Of a stretch of 35,184 nucleotides of DNA, positions 8,892 through 17,884 are shown piece after piece. Each line of letters begins with the position of its first letter. Within the stretch, counting starts at the first letter, position 1. Location: assembly GCA_022448605.1 (NCBI GenBank), contig JAKVCM010000018.1, forward strand, positions 1 to 35,184, read 5' to 3'. The DNA is from Puniceicoccaceae bacterium. GTDB taxonomy: Bacteria > Verrucomicrobiota > Verrucomicrobiia > Opitutales > Coraliomargaritaceae. The position numbers and the translations under genes were made by a program. The notes under the pieces were generated by a model, which searched no databases, was not told the DNA's origin, and saw nothing but the letters and a program-made list of their open reading frames with translations.

Positions 8892-10805
8892 ATGAGCGAT
8901 TTTTTGAAGCACGAATGCGGTATCGCGATGATCCGCCTTTTGAAGCCTTTATCCTACTTTAAAGAAAAATATGATACGCCATTGTATGGCTTCAATCAGC
9001 TGTTTTTGCTGATGGAAAAGCAGCATAACCGCGGGCAAGACGGTGCTGGAATTGGCTGTGTTAAGCTTCGTGTGGCACCAGGTGCACCCTACATGGCGCG
9101 CGAGCGCACAATCAAGAGCAATTCGCTTTCGCGTATCTTTAAAGGCCAGCTCAAGGTTTACCAAAAGATGGTTGATAAGGGCATCATTCATCCCGAGTTT
9201 CCAGAAACGGTGAAAGATAATTTTCGATTCGGTGGCGAAATTTTGCTTGGGCATCTTCGCTATGGCACTTCGGGCGTTTATTCATCTATGAGCTGTCACC
9301 CTTACGTGCGTGAGTCAAATTGGCCTACAAAGAACCTAATGTTGGCGGGTAATTTTAATATCACTAATGAGAAAGATCTTAACAACGACCTCATCAACCG
9401 TGGCCAACATCCAATCTTTGGTACGGACACGCAGGCCGTATTAGAAGAGATTGGCTTTCATCTAGATGAGGCTCACGATGCGATCTACCATAAGATGCGC
9501 GACCAAAATTTGGAGGGCAAGAGAATCCCTAGTATCATTAGTAAAGAATTAGATCCTGTGCGTATCTTGCAAAATGCCGCGGCTAATTGGGATGGTGGCT
9601 TTGCCATTGCTGGGCTGATTGGTAATGGGGACACTTTTGTCATGCGTGACCCGCAAGGAATCCGGCCATGCTATTACTTTCAAAATGACGAGGTAATCGC
9701 ATTCGCGTCCGAGCGCGTCGCACTGATGACGATCTTTGATCAGCCGATCGAAAATGTCTGCGAAGTCGAGCCTGGTACAGCTATGGTTGTGAAGAGCGAT
9801 GGTAAAATCTACTCTGAACGCTATGCCGAATCGAAGCCGATCACACCCTGTTCTTTCGAGCGCATTTATTTATCGCGCGGTAACGATGCCGAGATCTACG
9901 CTGAGCGCAAGGCGCTGGGTGGTGCTTTGCTTGAGCAAGTGGTCAAAGCGATTGATAACAACTTCGCCGATAGTGTCTTCAGCTTCGTGCCCAACACAGC
10001 AGAAGTTGCTTATTACGGTTTGCTTGATTCTATGCGGCTTCACCGACGCCAAGAAGTCAGCGAACGCCTACTTGAAGCCAATGAGGCTGGCACGCTGGAT
10101 AAAGAATTGATCGACGAACTAATCATGGGCAATTGGCCGCGCGGTGAAAAGATTGCCCACAAGGACATCAAATTGCGTACCTTTATTTCGCAAGAAGAAG
10201 GACGTGCTAAACTCGTCTCGCACGTCTACGATATCACCTACGGTGTCGTCAAAGGGAAGGACTGTTTAGTCTGTATCGACGATTCTATCGTACGAGGGAC
10301 TACGCTAAAGGAGTCGATCCTTAAAATCCTAAGCCGCACCAAGCCACGAAAGATCGTGATCGCCTCCACTGCGCCGCAGATCCGTTATCCTGATTGCTAC
10401 GGAATCGATATGTCGGAACTGGGTAAATTCATCGCCTTCAAAGCCACCGTCGAATTGATCAAGGACGACGGGAATAACGATCTCTTACAAGACGTTTATC
10501 AAGACTGCATTGCTCAGGCTGGTCTGCCTGCAAGTGGGATGGAGAACCACGTCAAGCGCCTCTATGACCGCTACACTGACGAGCAGATTTCAGCTAAAAT
10601 TGCTGAACTTGTTTACCCTAAGAATGTGCATTGGGAGGGCGAACTCGAGATCGTCTTCTTACCCGTCGATAAAATGCGCGCAGCGATTCCTGTACACAAC
10701 GGTGATTGGTATTTTACGGGCAATTATCCGACGCCTGGCGGCGTCGCGACAGTGAACAAAGCTTTTATTAATTACTTCGAAAATAAGACCGGACGGGCCT
10801 ATTGA
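8892..10805 (+). CDS. purF: Amidophosphoribosyltransferase, long form
   Basis: Catalyses PRPP + glutamine to phosphoribosylamine, first step of purine synthesis. The N-terminal class II glutaminase domain begins at HECGIA, where Cys9 would be exposed after removal of an eight-residue propeptide; NRGQDGAG (46-53), LRYGTSG (122-128), GNFNI and GTDTQAV are typical. The C-terminal phosphoribosyltransferase domain has the PRPP motif VCIDDSIVRGTT at about 460-471. At 637 residues it is much longer than the usual 470-520 and resembles the form I know from Bacteroidetes (opening HECGIAxIRLLKP), which can coexist with a standard PurF. Substrate could therefore differ from the classical enzyme. Start has no SD. 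Confidence 0.82.
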   Translation: MSDFLKHECGIAMIRLLKPLSYFKEKYDTPLYGFNQLFLLMEKQHNRGQDGAGIGCVKLRVAPGAPYMARERTIKSNSLSRIFKGQLKVYQKMVDKGIIHPEFPETVKDNFRFGGEILLGHLRYGTSGVYSSMSCHPYVRESNWPTKNLMLAGNFNITNEKDLNNDLINRGQHPIFGTDTQAVLEEIGFHLDEAHDAIYHKMRDQNLEGKRIPSIISKELDPVRILQNAAANWDGGFAIAGLIGNGDTFVMRDPQGIRPCYYFQNDEVIAFASERVALMTIFDQPIENVCEVEPGTAMVVKSDGKIYSERYAESKPITPCSFERIYLSRGNDAEIYAERKALGGALLEQVVKAIDNNFADSVFSFVPNTAEVAYYGLLDSMRLHRRQEVSERLLEANEAGTLDKELIDELIMGNWPRGEKIAHKDIKLRTFISQEEGRAKLVSHVYDITYGVVKGKDCLVCIDDSIVRGTTLKESILKILSRTKPRKIVIASTAPQIRYPDCYGIDMSELGKFIAFKATVELIKDDGNNDLLQDVYQDCIAQAGLPASGMENHVKRLYDRYTDEQISAKIAELVYPKNVHWEGELEIVFLPVDKMRAAIPVHNGDWYFTGNYPTPGGVATVNKAFINYFENKTGRAY

Positions 10806-10893
10806 GCATGTTTAGTCCCGCCATATGCCGGTTGCGTATACTTGCACGAGTGATTTTAAAGCACTTAAGTTATAATTTCTTTACGATCGTCTA

Positions 10894-10912
10894 CAGGCAA
10901 AGTTTTTACCTG
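10894..10912. terminator. Stem-loop between convergent purF and antiporter
   Basis: CAGGCAAA (10894-10901) pairs with TTTACCTG (10905-10912) around GTT, an 8-bp stem on either strand with one G-U pair, directly beyond the antiporter stop. There is no U-tract after it on either strand, so it may act as a 3'-end stabiliser rather than an intrinsic terminator. Confidence 0.4.
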
Positions 10913-10913
10913 C

Positions 10914-13151
10914 TTAGCCGCTAATCGCTGCGACCACTTCGTCAACCGATTCGGCACTCTTGATTTGCTTACGCAAGCGTTCTCTACGGCAGTTCTTGGC
11001 AATCTCAGCCAGCGTAGCGAGATGGCCTTCGGTATCTCCCTCAGGACTGATGATGAAGAAAATGAAGTCAATTGCTTCATTCTGTCCTGGAATGGTGAGC
11101 CCGTCTTTGAGATGCGCTATGAAACAGATACGATAGTCGAGGTTTTCGCAATACAGGTTTGGAATGGCAATACCATGACCAAGGAAGGCAGGGAAAACGC
11201 GGCCTTGTTCCTCAAGGTCTTCGAGTATCTGTTCTTCGGTGCTCGAAGGTAGGTGTTCTGCAGTAATTTTAGCCAGTAGTTGATAGAGGCTTTCGATGTT
11301 TTCACATTCGGTATTAATGAAACCTCCGCTATAGAGCGCACGCAAGAGGAAGCCTTCGGAGCGGCGCAGGCAGATTACCTCGTCTTCCCCCTTCACCATC
11401 TCTTTAAATACAGCGTCGTGCGGTATGGCTTTGAGTTGTTTTCCGCGACGAATGAAGAGGGGATGCCAGTCGCCAGAGGCGAGGCTCTTGCCTTCTTCCC
11501 ATTTTACAGTCTCGAAACTGCTCTCACCTTGCAGTAGCTCGCTACCAATCACGGCGGGGCGCGATAGGTCGCCGAAGACGCCTTGTCCAGTCAGTTGGTC
11601 AGCCTCGGTTGGGCTATCGAGTGGTATCCAGCCAAATACTTTTTCGTTATCAAGCTCCTTCGCCCAGCGCTGCATGAGGATTTGGTTCAGCTCGACATTA
11701 TCGGTAAGCGCGAGCACGTAGCCCGCGCCGAAGAGGGCTTGTTCATTTTCATAAAGCTTCTCCGCTTCCATCCCATCGCGGTTTAGTGCGGGTAGGCCTT
11801 CCTTTTTTGCGAGTGCGATGTTGCGTGCATTGGTGTCTAGCAAGAGGACGTGTTGTTCATCCTTTCGCATCAGCCTGCGCGCCAATTCACGACCAAAGTG
11901 GTGTGCACCGATAACGACCCAGTCGTTCGGCGCAGGACGTTGTAGGCCGAGCAATTTAGCGAACATGCCCGCCGAGAGTCCCTGGATAAGAACGGTTGCG
12001 CAGATGACTGAATAGACAAAAGACTCCAGTAGTGCGGGATCGCCGACCTGGTTTTCTTTAGCGCTGAGACTTAAGGCAAAGAGTGATGCCATTGATGCGG
12101 CGACCACGCCGCGCGGAGCAACCCAGCTAAGCAGCGCTTTTTGCCTGATTTTTAAGTCCGTACCGTATGAGGATGCCGCGATGCTCAAGGGTCGGATTAT
12201 AAGAATAACAGAAAAGAGTACCCAACCGCCGCCCAGTTTGAAGAAATCGATAAACTGCTGCAGCTCTAACCGAGCGACTAGGAGCAAGAAAAGCATGCCG
12301 ATTAGAAGATCCACAATTTCAGCTTTAAAGGCTTTAATTTCCCGAACCTGACGTGGTTTTTTGACTCCCACGATTAGACCAGCAATCGTCACGGAGAGCA
12401 GACCCGCTTCGGGTTTAATCAACTCGGTCGCCCCGAAAATGAGCATCGCACTGGCCAGCGCGAAGGCATTAACAATGTTATCTGGCACCCAGTTTCTCTT
12501 TATCACCCAATAGATCGAGTAACCACCAATCAGGCCGATGGCTGCACCGCTCGCTACGCGGATCAAAAAGCTGGGGATGGCCACAGCACCGCCGCCCTCG
12601 ACCACCCACTCAAAGCAGAGAATCGCAGTGAATACCCCGACAGTGTCGATTAATACGCCTTCCCAGTGAAGTATGCTAGCCAACTTTTGCTGCACACGGA
12701 TACGGCGCAAGAGCGGAACAATCACAGTTGGTCCCGTCACGATAATGAGGCTACCCATGAGTAAAGAAAAGGCCGGCGAGGTGTCAAAAACCATGTAAGC
12801 GGTCAACGCAGAACCGAGCCAAGTAATGAGCACACCAATTGTGAGTAAGCGCTTAATCACGGTTGAGGTTTGCTTAAATTCCTTGAGGTCCAGAGTCAGC
12901 GCGCCTTCGAACAGAATCAGCCCGACAGCTAATGAGACAATCATGGGCAGAAAATCGCCTAGCGCATTCGGTTGAAGCACTTGGAGCCACTCGGGACCCA
13001 GTGCAAAACCACCTAATAGCAGTAAGACGATCGTCGGCAAGTGCAAGCGGCGTGCGAGCACTGTGAGTAGGCATCCAGCACCGACTGCAAAACAGAGCGC
13101 CCAGAGGGCACCTTGAGAATTTCCCAAGGCGAGGATTTGAAAGGTGTTCAT
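10914..13151 (-). CDS. CPA-type cation:proton antiporter with NAD-binding and EIIA-like domains
   Basis: A 745-residue three-part protein. Residues 10-405 are a Na+/H+ (or K+/H+) exchanger of the NhaP/CPA1 kind with about 12 helices; the transport motif is near EGVLIDTVGVF (Glu164, Asp169), and WVAPRGVVAASM (343-354) is the conserved CPA1 segment. Residues 410-510 form a Rossmann TrkA-N/RCK-like domain (WVVIGAHHFGREL; acidic end LLLDTNA of strand 2). Residues 620-745 resemble the PTS EIIA type 2 domain, but the phosphoacceptor site reads GHGIAIPN, so the usual His is Asn665. It probably gates transport by nucleotide and another ligand rather than by phosphorylation; that is inference. No PTS genes are nearby. 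The gene lies downstream of cysE on the same strand. Confidence 0.88.
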   Translation of the reverse strand: MNTFQILALGNSQGALWALCFAVGAGCLLTVLARRLHLPTIVLLLLGGFALGPEWLQVLQPNALGDFLPMIVSLAVGLILFEGALTLDLKEFKQTSTVIKRLLTIGVLITWLGSALTAYMVFDTSPAFSLLMGSLIIVTGPTVIVPLLRRIRVQQKLASILHWEGVLIDTVGVFTAILCFEWVVEGGGAVAIPSFLIRVASGAAIGLIGGYSIYWVIKRNWVPDNIVNAFALASAMLIFGATELIKPEAGLLSVTIAGLIVGVKKPRQVREIKAFKAEIVDLLIGMLFLLLVARLELQQFIDFFKLGGGWVLFSVILIIRPLSIAASSYGTDLKIRQKALLSWVAPRGVVAASMASLFALSLSAKENQVGDPALLESFVYSVICATVLIQGLSAGMFAKLLGLQRPAPNDWVVIGAHHFGRELARRLMRKDEQHVLLLDTNARNIALAKKEGLPALNRDGMEAEKLYENEQALFGAGYVLALTDNVELNQILMQRWAKELDNEKVFGWIPLDSPTEADQLTGQGVFGDLSRPAVIGSELLQGESSFETVKWEEGKSLASGDWHPLFIRRGKQLKAIPHDAVFKEMVKGEDEVICLRRSEGFLLRALYSGGFINTECENIESLYQLLAKITAEHLPSSTEEQILEDLEEQGRVFPAFLGHGIAIPNLYCENLDYRICFIAHLKDGLTIPGQNEAIDFIFFIISPEGDTEGHLATLAEIAKNCRRERLRKQIKSAESVDEVVAAISG

Positions 13152-13201
13152 TACTGACAGTATACTTGTTATTTCTTATTCTTAATTTCTCTCAATCCTA
13201 A

Positions 13202-13218
13202 TTGCTCTTTTGGAGCAA
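13202..13218. repeat. Stem-loop between cysE and the antiporter gene
   Basis: TTGCTC (13202-13207) and GAGCAA (13213-13218) form a 6-bp hairpin with a 5-base loop in the 113-base gap between the cysE stop and the antiporter start. No U-tract follows it on the minus strand. It may end cysE transcripts or lie in the antiporter leader. Confidence 0.3.
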
Positions 13219-13264
13219 CAGGGGGATTATGAGCGGGATCAAGAGTAGGATCCAGACAAATGGA

Positions 13265-14050
13265 CTAGTCTAGTTTGTGGCACATCCCGAGCGCAGGGGA
13301 GACCTCGCTGGCTTTACCAATGATTTCTGCAGGTACGCCAGCAACACTCGTGTGTGGCGGTACATCTTTGAGCACAACGCTGCCAGCGCCCACTTTGGCA
13401 CCTTCGCCGATCTCGACATTGCCAAGTATCTTGGCACCCGCACCAAGCAGCACGCCCGAGCGCACTTTTGGGTGACGGTCACCACGGTCTTTGCCCGTGC
13501 CACCTAAAGTAACTTCATGCAGGATCGACACGTCGCTCTCTACGACGGTTGTCTCACCTGCGACAAAGCCAGTTGCGTGGTCGAGCAAAATACCATGTCC
13601 GATTTGGGCTGCAGGATGGATGTCGACCGCGAAAGTTTCAGAGGTGAGACTTTGAAGATAGAGGGCAAACTCCGTGCGTCCAGCATGCCAAAGGTAGTGA
13701 GATACTCGGTAGCAGACCAGAGCCTGTAAGCCCTTGAAGTAGAGAAGTGGCGTGAGTACATCTGGGCAGGCTGGATCTCGCTCGTTCACCGCGATCATAT
13801 CACAGGCAATGTGTTGCAGAATAGTAGGCTCTTGCACAAAGGCGTCCATGAATGTTTCGTGGAGCACATCAATCGAGGCCGAGTGGTTGACCAGTTTTCG
13901 AGTTAAGCGGTAGGTGAGGCACTCGGCAAAGGAGTCGCGTTCGACCACGGTTTCATTCAGTAAAGTCCCCAAAGCTGGCTCACGCACTACGATTTCTTTC
14001 GCGCGTAGCCGAATCTCGCTCCAGTGAGCATCTAAGTCGATTGCTTCCAT
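13265..14050 (-). CDS. cysE: Serine O-acetyltransferase
   Basis: Transfers acetyl from acetyl-CoA to L-serine, committing serine to cysteine synthesis; cytoplasmic, hexameric in known relatives. The N-terminal helical domain (1-140) leads to a left-handed beta-helix of hexapeptide repeats. Catalytic residues are present in DHATG (Asp-His pair) and GDRHPK, and the CoA end in GAGAKILGNVEIGEGAKVGAGSVVLKDV and GVPAEIIG matches E. coli CysE nearly block for block. I chose the ATG at 14050 because the protein then opens like E. coli CysE (MEAIDLDAHWSEIR); an ATG at 14185 in frame would add 45 unlike residues and run towards fabD. Product 261 residues. Divergent from fabD. Confidence 0.93.
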   Translation of the reverse strand: MEAIDLDAHWSEIRLRAKEIVVREPALGTLLNETVVERDSFAECLTYRLTRKLVNHSASIDVLHETFMDAFVQEPTILQHIACDMIAVNERDPACPDVLTPLLYFKGLQALVCYRVSHYLWHAGRTEFALYLQSLTSETFAVDIHPAAQIGHGILLDHATGFVAGETTVVESDVSILHEVTLGGTGKDRGDRHPKVRSGVLLGAGAKILGNVEIGEGAKVGAGSVVLKDVPPHTSVAGVPAEIIGKASEVSPALGMCHKLD

Positions 14051-14205
14051 AGTTATATCAATTAGCTGACTACTGAATAAATGCCAACTAAAAGAACGAA
14101 AAGTGACATCAAGTTCTTTCGCATAGTAGATTCCGTGCTTTCTGATTGATTCTCTGCCAGTCGAGGACAAATAATGAACCTTCACTAAATAATAATTATT
14201 TTATC

Positions 14206-15111
14206 ATGGTAAAAGGATTACTTTTCTCTGGGCAAGGCGCCCAAGCAGTTGGCATGGGGCGTTCACTTTACGAAAATTCGGAAACTGCTAGGGCACTCTA
14301 TGAAGAAGCCAACGATGTAATTGGTTGGGACTTAAAAAGTATCTGCTTTGACGGACCCGAAGGAACTCTGACTGAGACTAAAGTCTGTCAGCCTGCGCTT
14401 TATGTGCAGGGCTACACGCTCTTTAGTATTTTAAAAGAACGTGGTAAGCTAAATGAGCTCAAGGCGGCTTGCGGCCTCAGCCTCGGCGAGCTTACTGCAC
14501 TTGCCACAGCAGGCGTCTTCGATTTTGCGACTGGTCTGCGCTTAGTGGCGGAGCGCGGCCGTCTCATGCAGCTGGCCTGTGATGCAACTAAGGGGGGTAT
14601 GGCGGCTGTGATTGGTGGCATGCCCAAGGAGGTACAAACTTTCTGCGATGAGTTCGATATCGAGATTGCTAATTTGAATTGCCCCGGGCAGATCGTTATC
14701 TCAGGCGATAATGCAAAAGTAATCAGAGCCGTAGCTGCCTCCAAGGGTCGCTTCAAGCTCTGCAAGCCGCTCAATGTGGCGGGCGCTTATCATAGTTGCC
14801 TCATGAAATCGGCACGCGATGCTTTTGCTGAGTTCATCAAAGACTTCGATTTCAAAGCTCCCGAGATTGTTTGCTACACCAACGTCACGGGTGGCCAGAT
14901 CAGCGATACGGAAGCGATTAAGGAGGCGCTTGTCAGCCAAATCGTCTCATCAGTGCGCTTCGAGGATAACCTCCGTAACATGGCTGCGGATAACGGTATC
15001 AATGAATTTTACGAGTGTGGTCCAGGCAAAGTGCTTGCGGGGTTCGCTAAGCGCATTGATCGCTCGCTTGTGGTCACGCCGATGTCTGAATTTGAGGAGA
15101 TCCCTGAGTAA
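14206..15111 (+). CDS. fabD: Malonyl-CoA:ACP transacylase
   Basis: Loads malonyl groups onto acyl carrier protein for fatty acid synthesis. The start at 14206 gives MVKGLLFSGQGAQ, the standard FabD opening; an in-frame ATG at 14146 would add 20 unlike residues. Product 301 residues. Nucleophile elbow is GLSLGE with Ser92 (E. coli has GHSLGE, so His is Leu here), and the catalytic histidine is His196 in GAYHS. RGRLMQ carries the arginine that binds the malonyl carboxylate. No other fab genes flank it, unlike the common fabH-fabD-fabG cluster; mpl follows after 143 bases containing an 8-bp inverted repeat. Confidence 0.95.
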   Translation: MVKGLLFSGQGAQAVGMGRSLYENSETARALYEEANDVIGWDLKSICFDGPEGTLTETKVCQPALYVQGYTLFSILKERGKLNELKAACGLSLGELTALATAGVFDFATGLRLVAERGRLMQLACDATKGGMAAVIGGMPKEVQTFCDEFDIEIANLNCPGQIVISGDNAKVIRAVAASKGRFKLCKPLNVAGAYHSCLMKSARDAFAEFIKDFDFKAPEIVCYTNVTGGQISDTEAIKEALVSQIVSSVRFEDNLRNMAADNGINEFYECGPGKVLAGFAKRIDRSLVVTPMSEFEEIPE

Positions 15112-15132
15112 ATGCTAATTTTTTCAAACCCT

Positions 15133-15170
15133 GTGGCTTGTGTTGATTACTTTGATAGTGCTCAAGCCAC
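15133..15170 (+). repeat. Inverted repeat in the fabD-mpl gap
   Basis: GTGGCTTG (15133-15140) and CAAGCCAC (15163-15170) are perfect 8-base complements around a 22-base loop, starting 22 bases after the fabD stop. No U-tract follows. It could be a processing or termination structure between fabD and mpl. Confidence 0.4.
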
Positions 15171-15254
15171 GAAATGGTCGAATGTTGCGAGGATTAACCT
15201 GATCGCTCTCGTGGATTTAGTAGCATCCCACAAGCGGCAGCCCTCTACTCAATA

Positions 15255-16661
15255 ATGCGTATCTATTTCTCGGGTATCTGCGGCACGGCCATGGGTAATG
15301 CAGCACTCCTTGTTAAAGAACAAGGTCATGAGGTGCTCGGTTGCGATGCAGCTGTCTATCCGCCCATGTCCGATGTGCTTGCTGATGCAGGCATCGAAGT
15401 GCTTGATGGCTTCGACGCGGCACGTCTTGCTGCACTCAAGCCCGACCAGGTCGTGGTGGGTAACGCGATGAGCCGAGGTAATCCCGAGGTCGAGTGGCTA
15501 CTCGACCAGTCAGAGACTTCTTTTATATCCCTGCCTGAGCTTTTTCACGATACCGTTCTGCCGGGGCGCTTCCCTGTGGTCATCACGGGCACTCATGGCA
15601 AGACCTCGACCTCCACCATTGCCGCCTATCTGCTCGAATGCTCAGGCGCAAAGCCCGGCTGGTTGATCGGTGGCGTGCCCAACGATCTACCTAGCGGCGC
15701 AAGACTAGGGGAGGGCAAAGCTTTCGTCATTGAAGGTGACGAGTATGACTCAGCCTTCTCCGATAAGCGTAGCAAGTTTATCCACTACCGCCCACAGATC
15801 GCGATACTCAACAATCTTGAGTTCGATCACGCCGACATCTTCCGAGATCTCGAAGATGTGCAGCGCTCCTTTCGTCACTTCCTCCGTGTCATGCCCGCCT
15901 CGGGCTATGCCTTAGTCAATGGTGACGATGACAATATCGCCGCGCTCTTACCGGCGCCGTGGACCCAAGTGATACGTGTAGGCTTGCAAGAGGATAACGA
16001 TCTCCAAATCACAAACTTCCAAGACGCTCCTAAAGGTTCCCAGTTTAAGCTTGTTTGGAAGGGTGAGCTCTGGGCACATGTCGTATGGCCCTTGCATGGT
16101 CTTTTTAATGCGCGTAACGCGGCCATGGCCGCGCTATCTGCGGCTTTGGCTTCAGATCACCAGGATCCACTTGATTTTGACCTTCCAAGCTTGGCAGACT
16201 TTCAAGGTGTTCGCCGGCGTCAGGATGTGCTTTATTCGGATGATAATTGGACGATCGTCGAAGACTTTGCGCACCATCCCACAGCGGTCGCAGGTGCGAT
16301 CGGGGCACTACGTGCTGCCTACCCAGATCGTAAGATGACGGTCTGCTTTGAGCCTCGTAGTAATACCGCTGCTAGCGCACGCTTCCAAACTGAATTTCAA
16401 ATGGCACTATCGGGCGCCGACCGCGTCTACTTTGGAGCTGTCTATCGGGCAGATCGTATGCGTCCTGAGGAACGACTGGATACAGCTAGGATGGCGAATG
16501 CGCTCGGCGAGGCGAAGGCTTTTGCTGATAATCAATCACTCCTCGAAACGCTTAAAATGTGTGTCAGCGATGAAGCGCATGGTCTCATCGTCTTTTTGAC
16601 GAATGGTTCCTTCGATGGATTACCGAGTTCACTTGCAGCAAGCTGCTCCAATGTGCGCTAA
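15255..16661 (+). CDS. mpl: UDP-N-acetylmuramate:L-Ala-gamma-D-Glu-meso-DAP ligase
   Basis: ATP-dependent ligase that attaches recycled murein tripeptide to UDP-MurNAc, in the cytoplasm. The product is 468 residues, close to E. coli Mpl (457). The N-terminal Rossmann motif is IYFSGICGTAMGNAA (Mpl rather than MurC style), the P-loop is GTHGKTST at 112-119, and EGDEYDSAFSDKRSKF followed by NLEFDHADIF carries the metal-binding and Mur-ligase acidic and histidine residues; DFAHHPTAV is the adenine-side motif. Presence of Mpl implies a meso-DAP peptidoglycan and a recycling route, and the murein amidase at 27634 fits with it. Start ATG at 15255 has no SD. Confidence 0.93.
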   Translation: MRIYFSGICGTAMGNAALLVKEQGHEVLGCDAAVYPPMSDVLADAGIEVLDGFDAARLAALKPDQVVVGNAMSRGNPEVEWLLDQSETSFISLPELFHDTVLPGRFPVVITGTHGKTSTSTIAAYLLECSGAKPGWLIGGVPNDLPSGARLGEGKAFVIEGDEYDSAFSDKRSKFIHYRPQIAILNNLEFDHADIFRDLEDVQRSFRHFLRVMPASGYALVNGDDDNIAALLPAPWTQVIRVGLQEDNDLQITNFQDAPKGSQFKLVWKGELWAHVVWPLHGLFNARNAAMAALSAALASDHQDPLDFDLPSLADFQGVRRRQDVLYSDDNWTIVEDFAHHPTAVAGAIGALRAAYPDRKMTVCFEPRSNTAASARFQTEFQMALSGADRVYFGAVYRADRMRPEERLDTARMANALGEAKAFADNQSLLETLKMCVSDEAHGLIVFLTNGSFDGLPSSLAASCSNVR

Positions 16662-16719
16662 ATTCAAATGGCGATCGCGAGTCAAGCTTCTCGCACAGTA
16701 TCTTTATCGGTAAGATGTT

Positions 16720-17745
16720 TCACTCAATTTGATGGGATATTTGCGTGTTTCCATTTGTGTCTTTAACGGCGAGCTTGATCTGAGGTTTAGGTCCTGACCA
16801 ATCAATGTTGATCATGCCATAGCCAAGGCCTGTGAATACCTCGCCCACGCGGTGGCGGTTCGTTTCGCCAGGGAATCCATCCCAAGAGTGGGTGAGTCCG
16901 CTGGAAGTGATGTCCGGGAGGGGGAATTTGCCAGCCCAGTCTTGAAGTATCGAAATCTCATGGATGTGCCGATCACCACTTAATAAAATGGTCGGGGTTT
17001 GTGTCTCGGCGATTTCTCTAAGCAAGCAAGCGCGTGTCTTTGGATAGTCCGCCCATTTTTCCCAGCGGTGTTCTTCGGAGATGATTTGAATCCCACTGAC
17101 CAAGATGTGTAGGTCGGCTTCACTCTCACGAAGAGTCGTTTCAAGCCAAGCGAGCTGCTCCTGTCCGAGGAGCTCCGGGTTGTCGGTTTTTTTACCGCTG
17201 GCGAAGTAGCGGTTATCAAGAAGGATGACTTTTGTCATTTTACCATTTGTGCCAAAGTCGTAGGCGCCGTAAAGGCCCTCCCGTTGCCAGCGCGGATCAC
17301 CAATAGGCACTTCCATGAAGGAGAGAGCGAGGTCGCGAGTGACTTCTTTAAGCTCGAATTCCGCGCCCGCGTTGTTGCGTCCGTAGTCGTGGTCATCCCA
17401 GGTGCCGATGATGGGCGTCTCCTTGCGAAAGGCTGAATAGGCGGGTTGGTTAAATTGCGCGGCGTATCGCTCGGTCACCCACTCACGGTTAATTGTAAAT
17501 TTCATTCTTTGCCCGTCAGGGTGCTCATGCCAATCAGCATAGATGTTATCGCCCGCCCAGATCCAGAGGTCAGGATTTTCCTCTGCAATAATAGGCCAGA
17601 GTGGCTGAGGTAATTCGTCGCGGTTGCAGGAACCGAATGCGATCGCTTCGAGTGGTTTTGTGAAGTCATCAGGAAATTTAGCCGATGCGCCCTGAAATAA
17701 GCTTAGCAAAATGACAGACGATAAAATAAAGTTGCCTATACGCAT
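16720..17745 (-). CDS. PhoD-like secreted phosphatase/phosphodiesterase
   Basis: A 341-residue exported metallophosphoesterase of the alkaline phosphatase D family. Residues 1-22 form a signal peptide (hydrophobic ILSSVILLSLFQ, cleavage near GASA-KF). Metal and catalytic motifs in order: FGSCN (37-41), WAGDNIYAD (63-71), GTWDDHDYG (114-122), LDNRYF (about 176), and LSGDRHIHEIS (255-265). The size is the small PhoD variant seen in eukaryotes and many aquatic bacteria, without the N-terminal Ig-like domain of Bacillus PhoD. It lacks a visible twin-arginine motif, so Sec export is likely. The true substrate (phosphodiester or phospholipid) is not shown by the sequence. Convergent with mpl. Confidence 0.85.
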   Translation of the reverse strand: MRIGNFILSSVILLSLFQGASAKFPDDFTKPLEAIAFGSCNRDELPQPLWPIIAEENPDLWIWAGDNIYADWHEHPDGQRMKFTINREWVTERYAAQFNQPAYSAFRKETPIIGTWDDHDYGRNNAGAEFELKEVTRDLALSFMEVPIGDPRWQREGLYGAYDFGTNGKMTKVILLDNRYFASGKKTDNPELLGQEQLAWLETTLRESEADLHILVSGIQIISEEHRWEKWADYPKTRACLLREIAETQTPTILLSGDRHIHEISILQDWAGKFPLPDITSSGLTHSWDGFPGETNRHRVGEVFTGLGYGMINIDWSGPKPQIKLAVKDTNGNTQISHQIE

Positions 17746-17884
17746 CCTATAAAAAATGTTTAAGTCATTGTAGTTTGCAAGCCTAGGTAAACCAAGGATT
17801 CCTATCCAAAATAGAGCTTTGAGGCTACGCTAGGCATAAGTTGGATTGACAAGGCCGCCGCTGATTCCGTCAATCGCAAGTCTA

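Noticed and set aside
13517-13761. Short ORFs on both strands within cysE
   Set aside because: They are other-frame shadows of the hexapeptide-repeat gene, with no start signals or recognisable products.
14051-14185. N-terminal extension of cysE to an ATG at 14185
   Set aside because: The extra 45 residues match nothing in serine acetyltransferases; the ATG at 14050 gives the standard opening.
17846-17884. TTG start for trpS
   Set aside because: It adds 13 residues without similarity; the ATG at 17885 stands directly before the conserved N-terminus.
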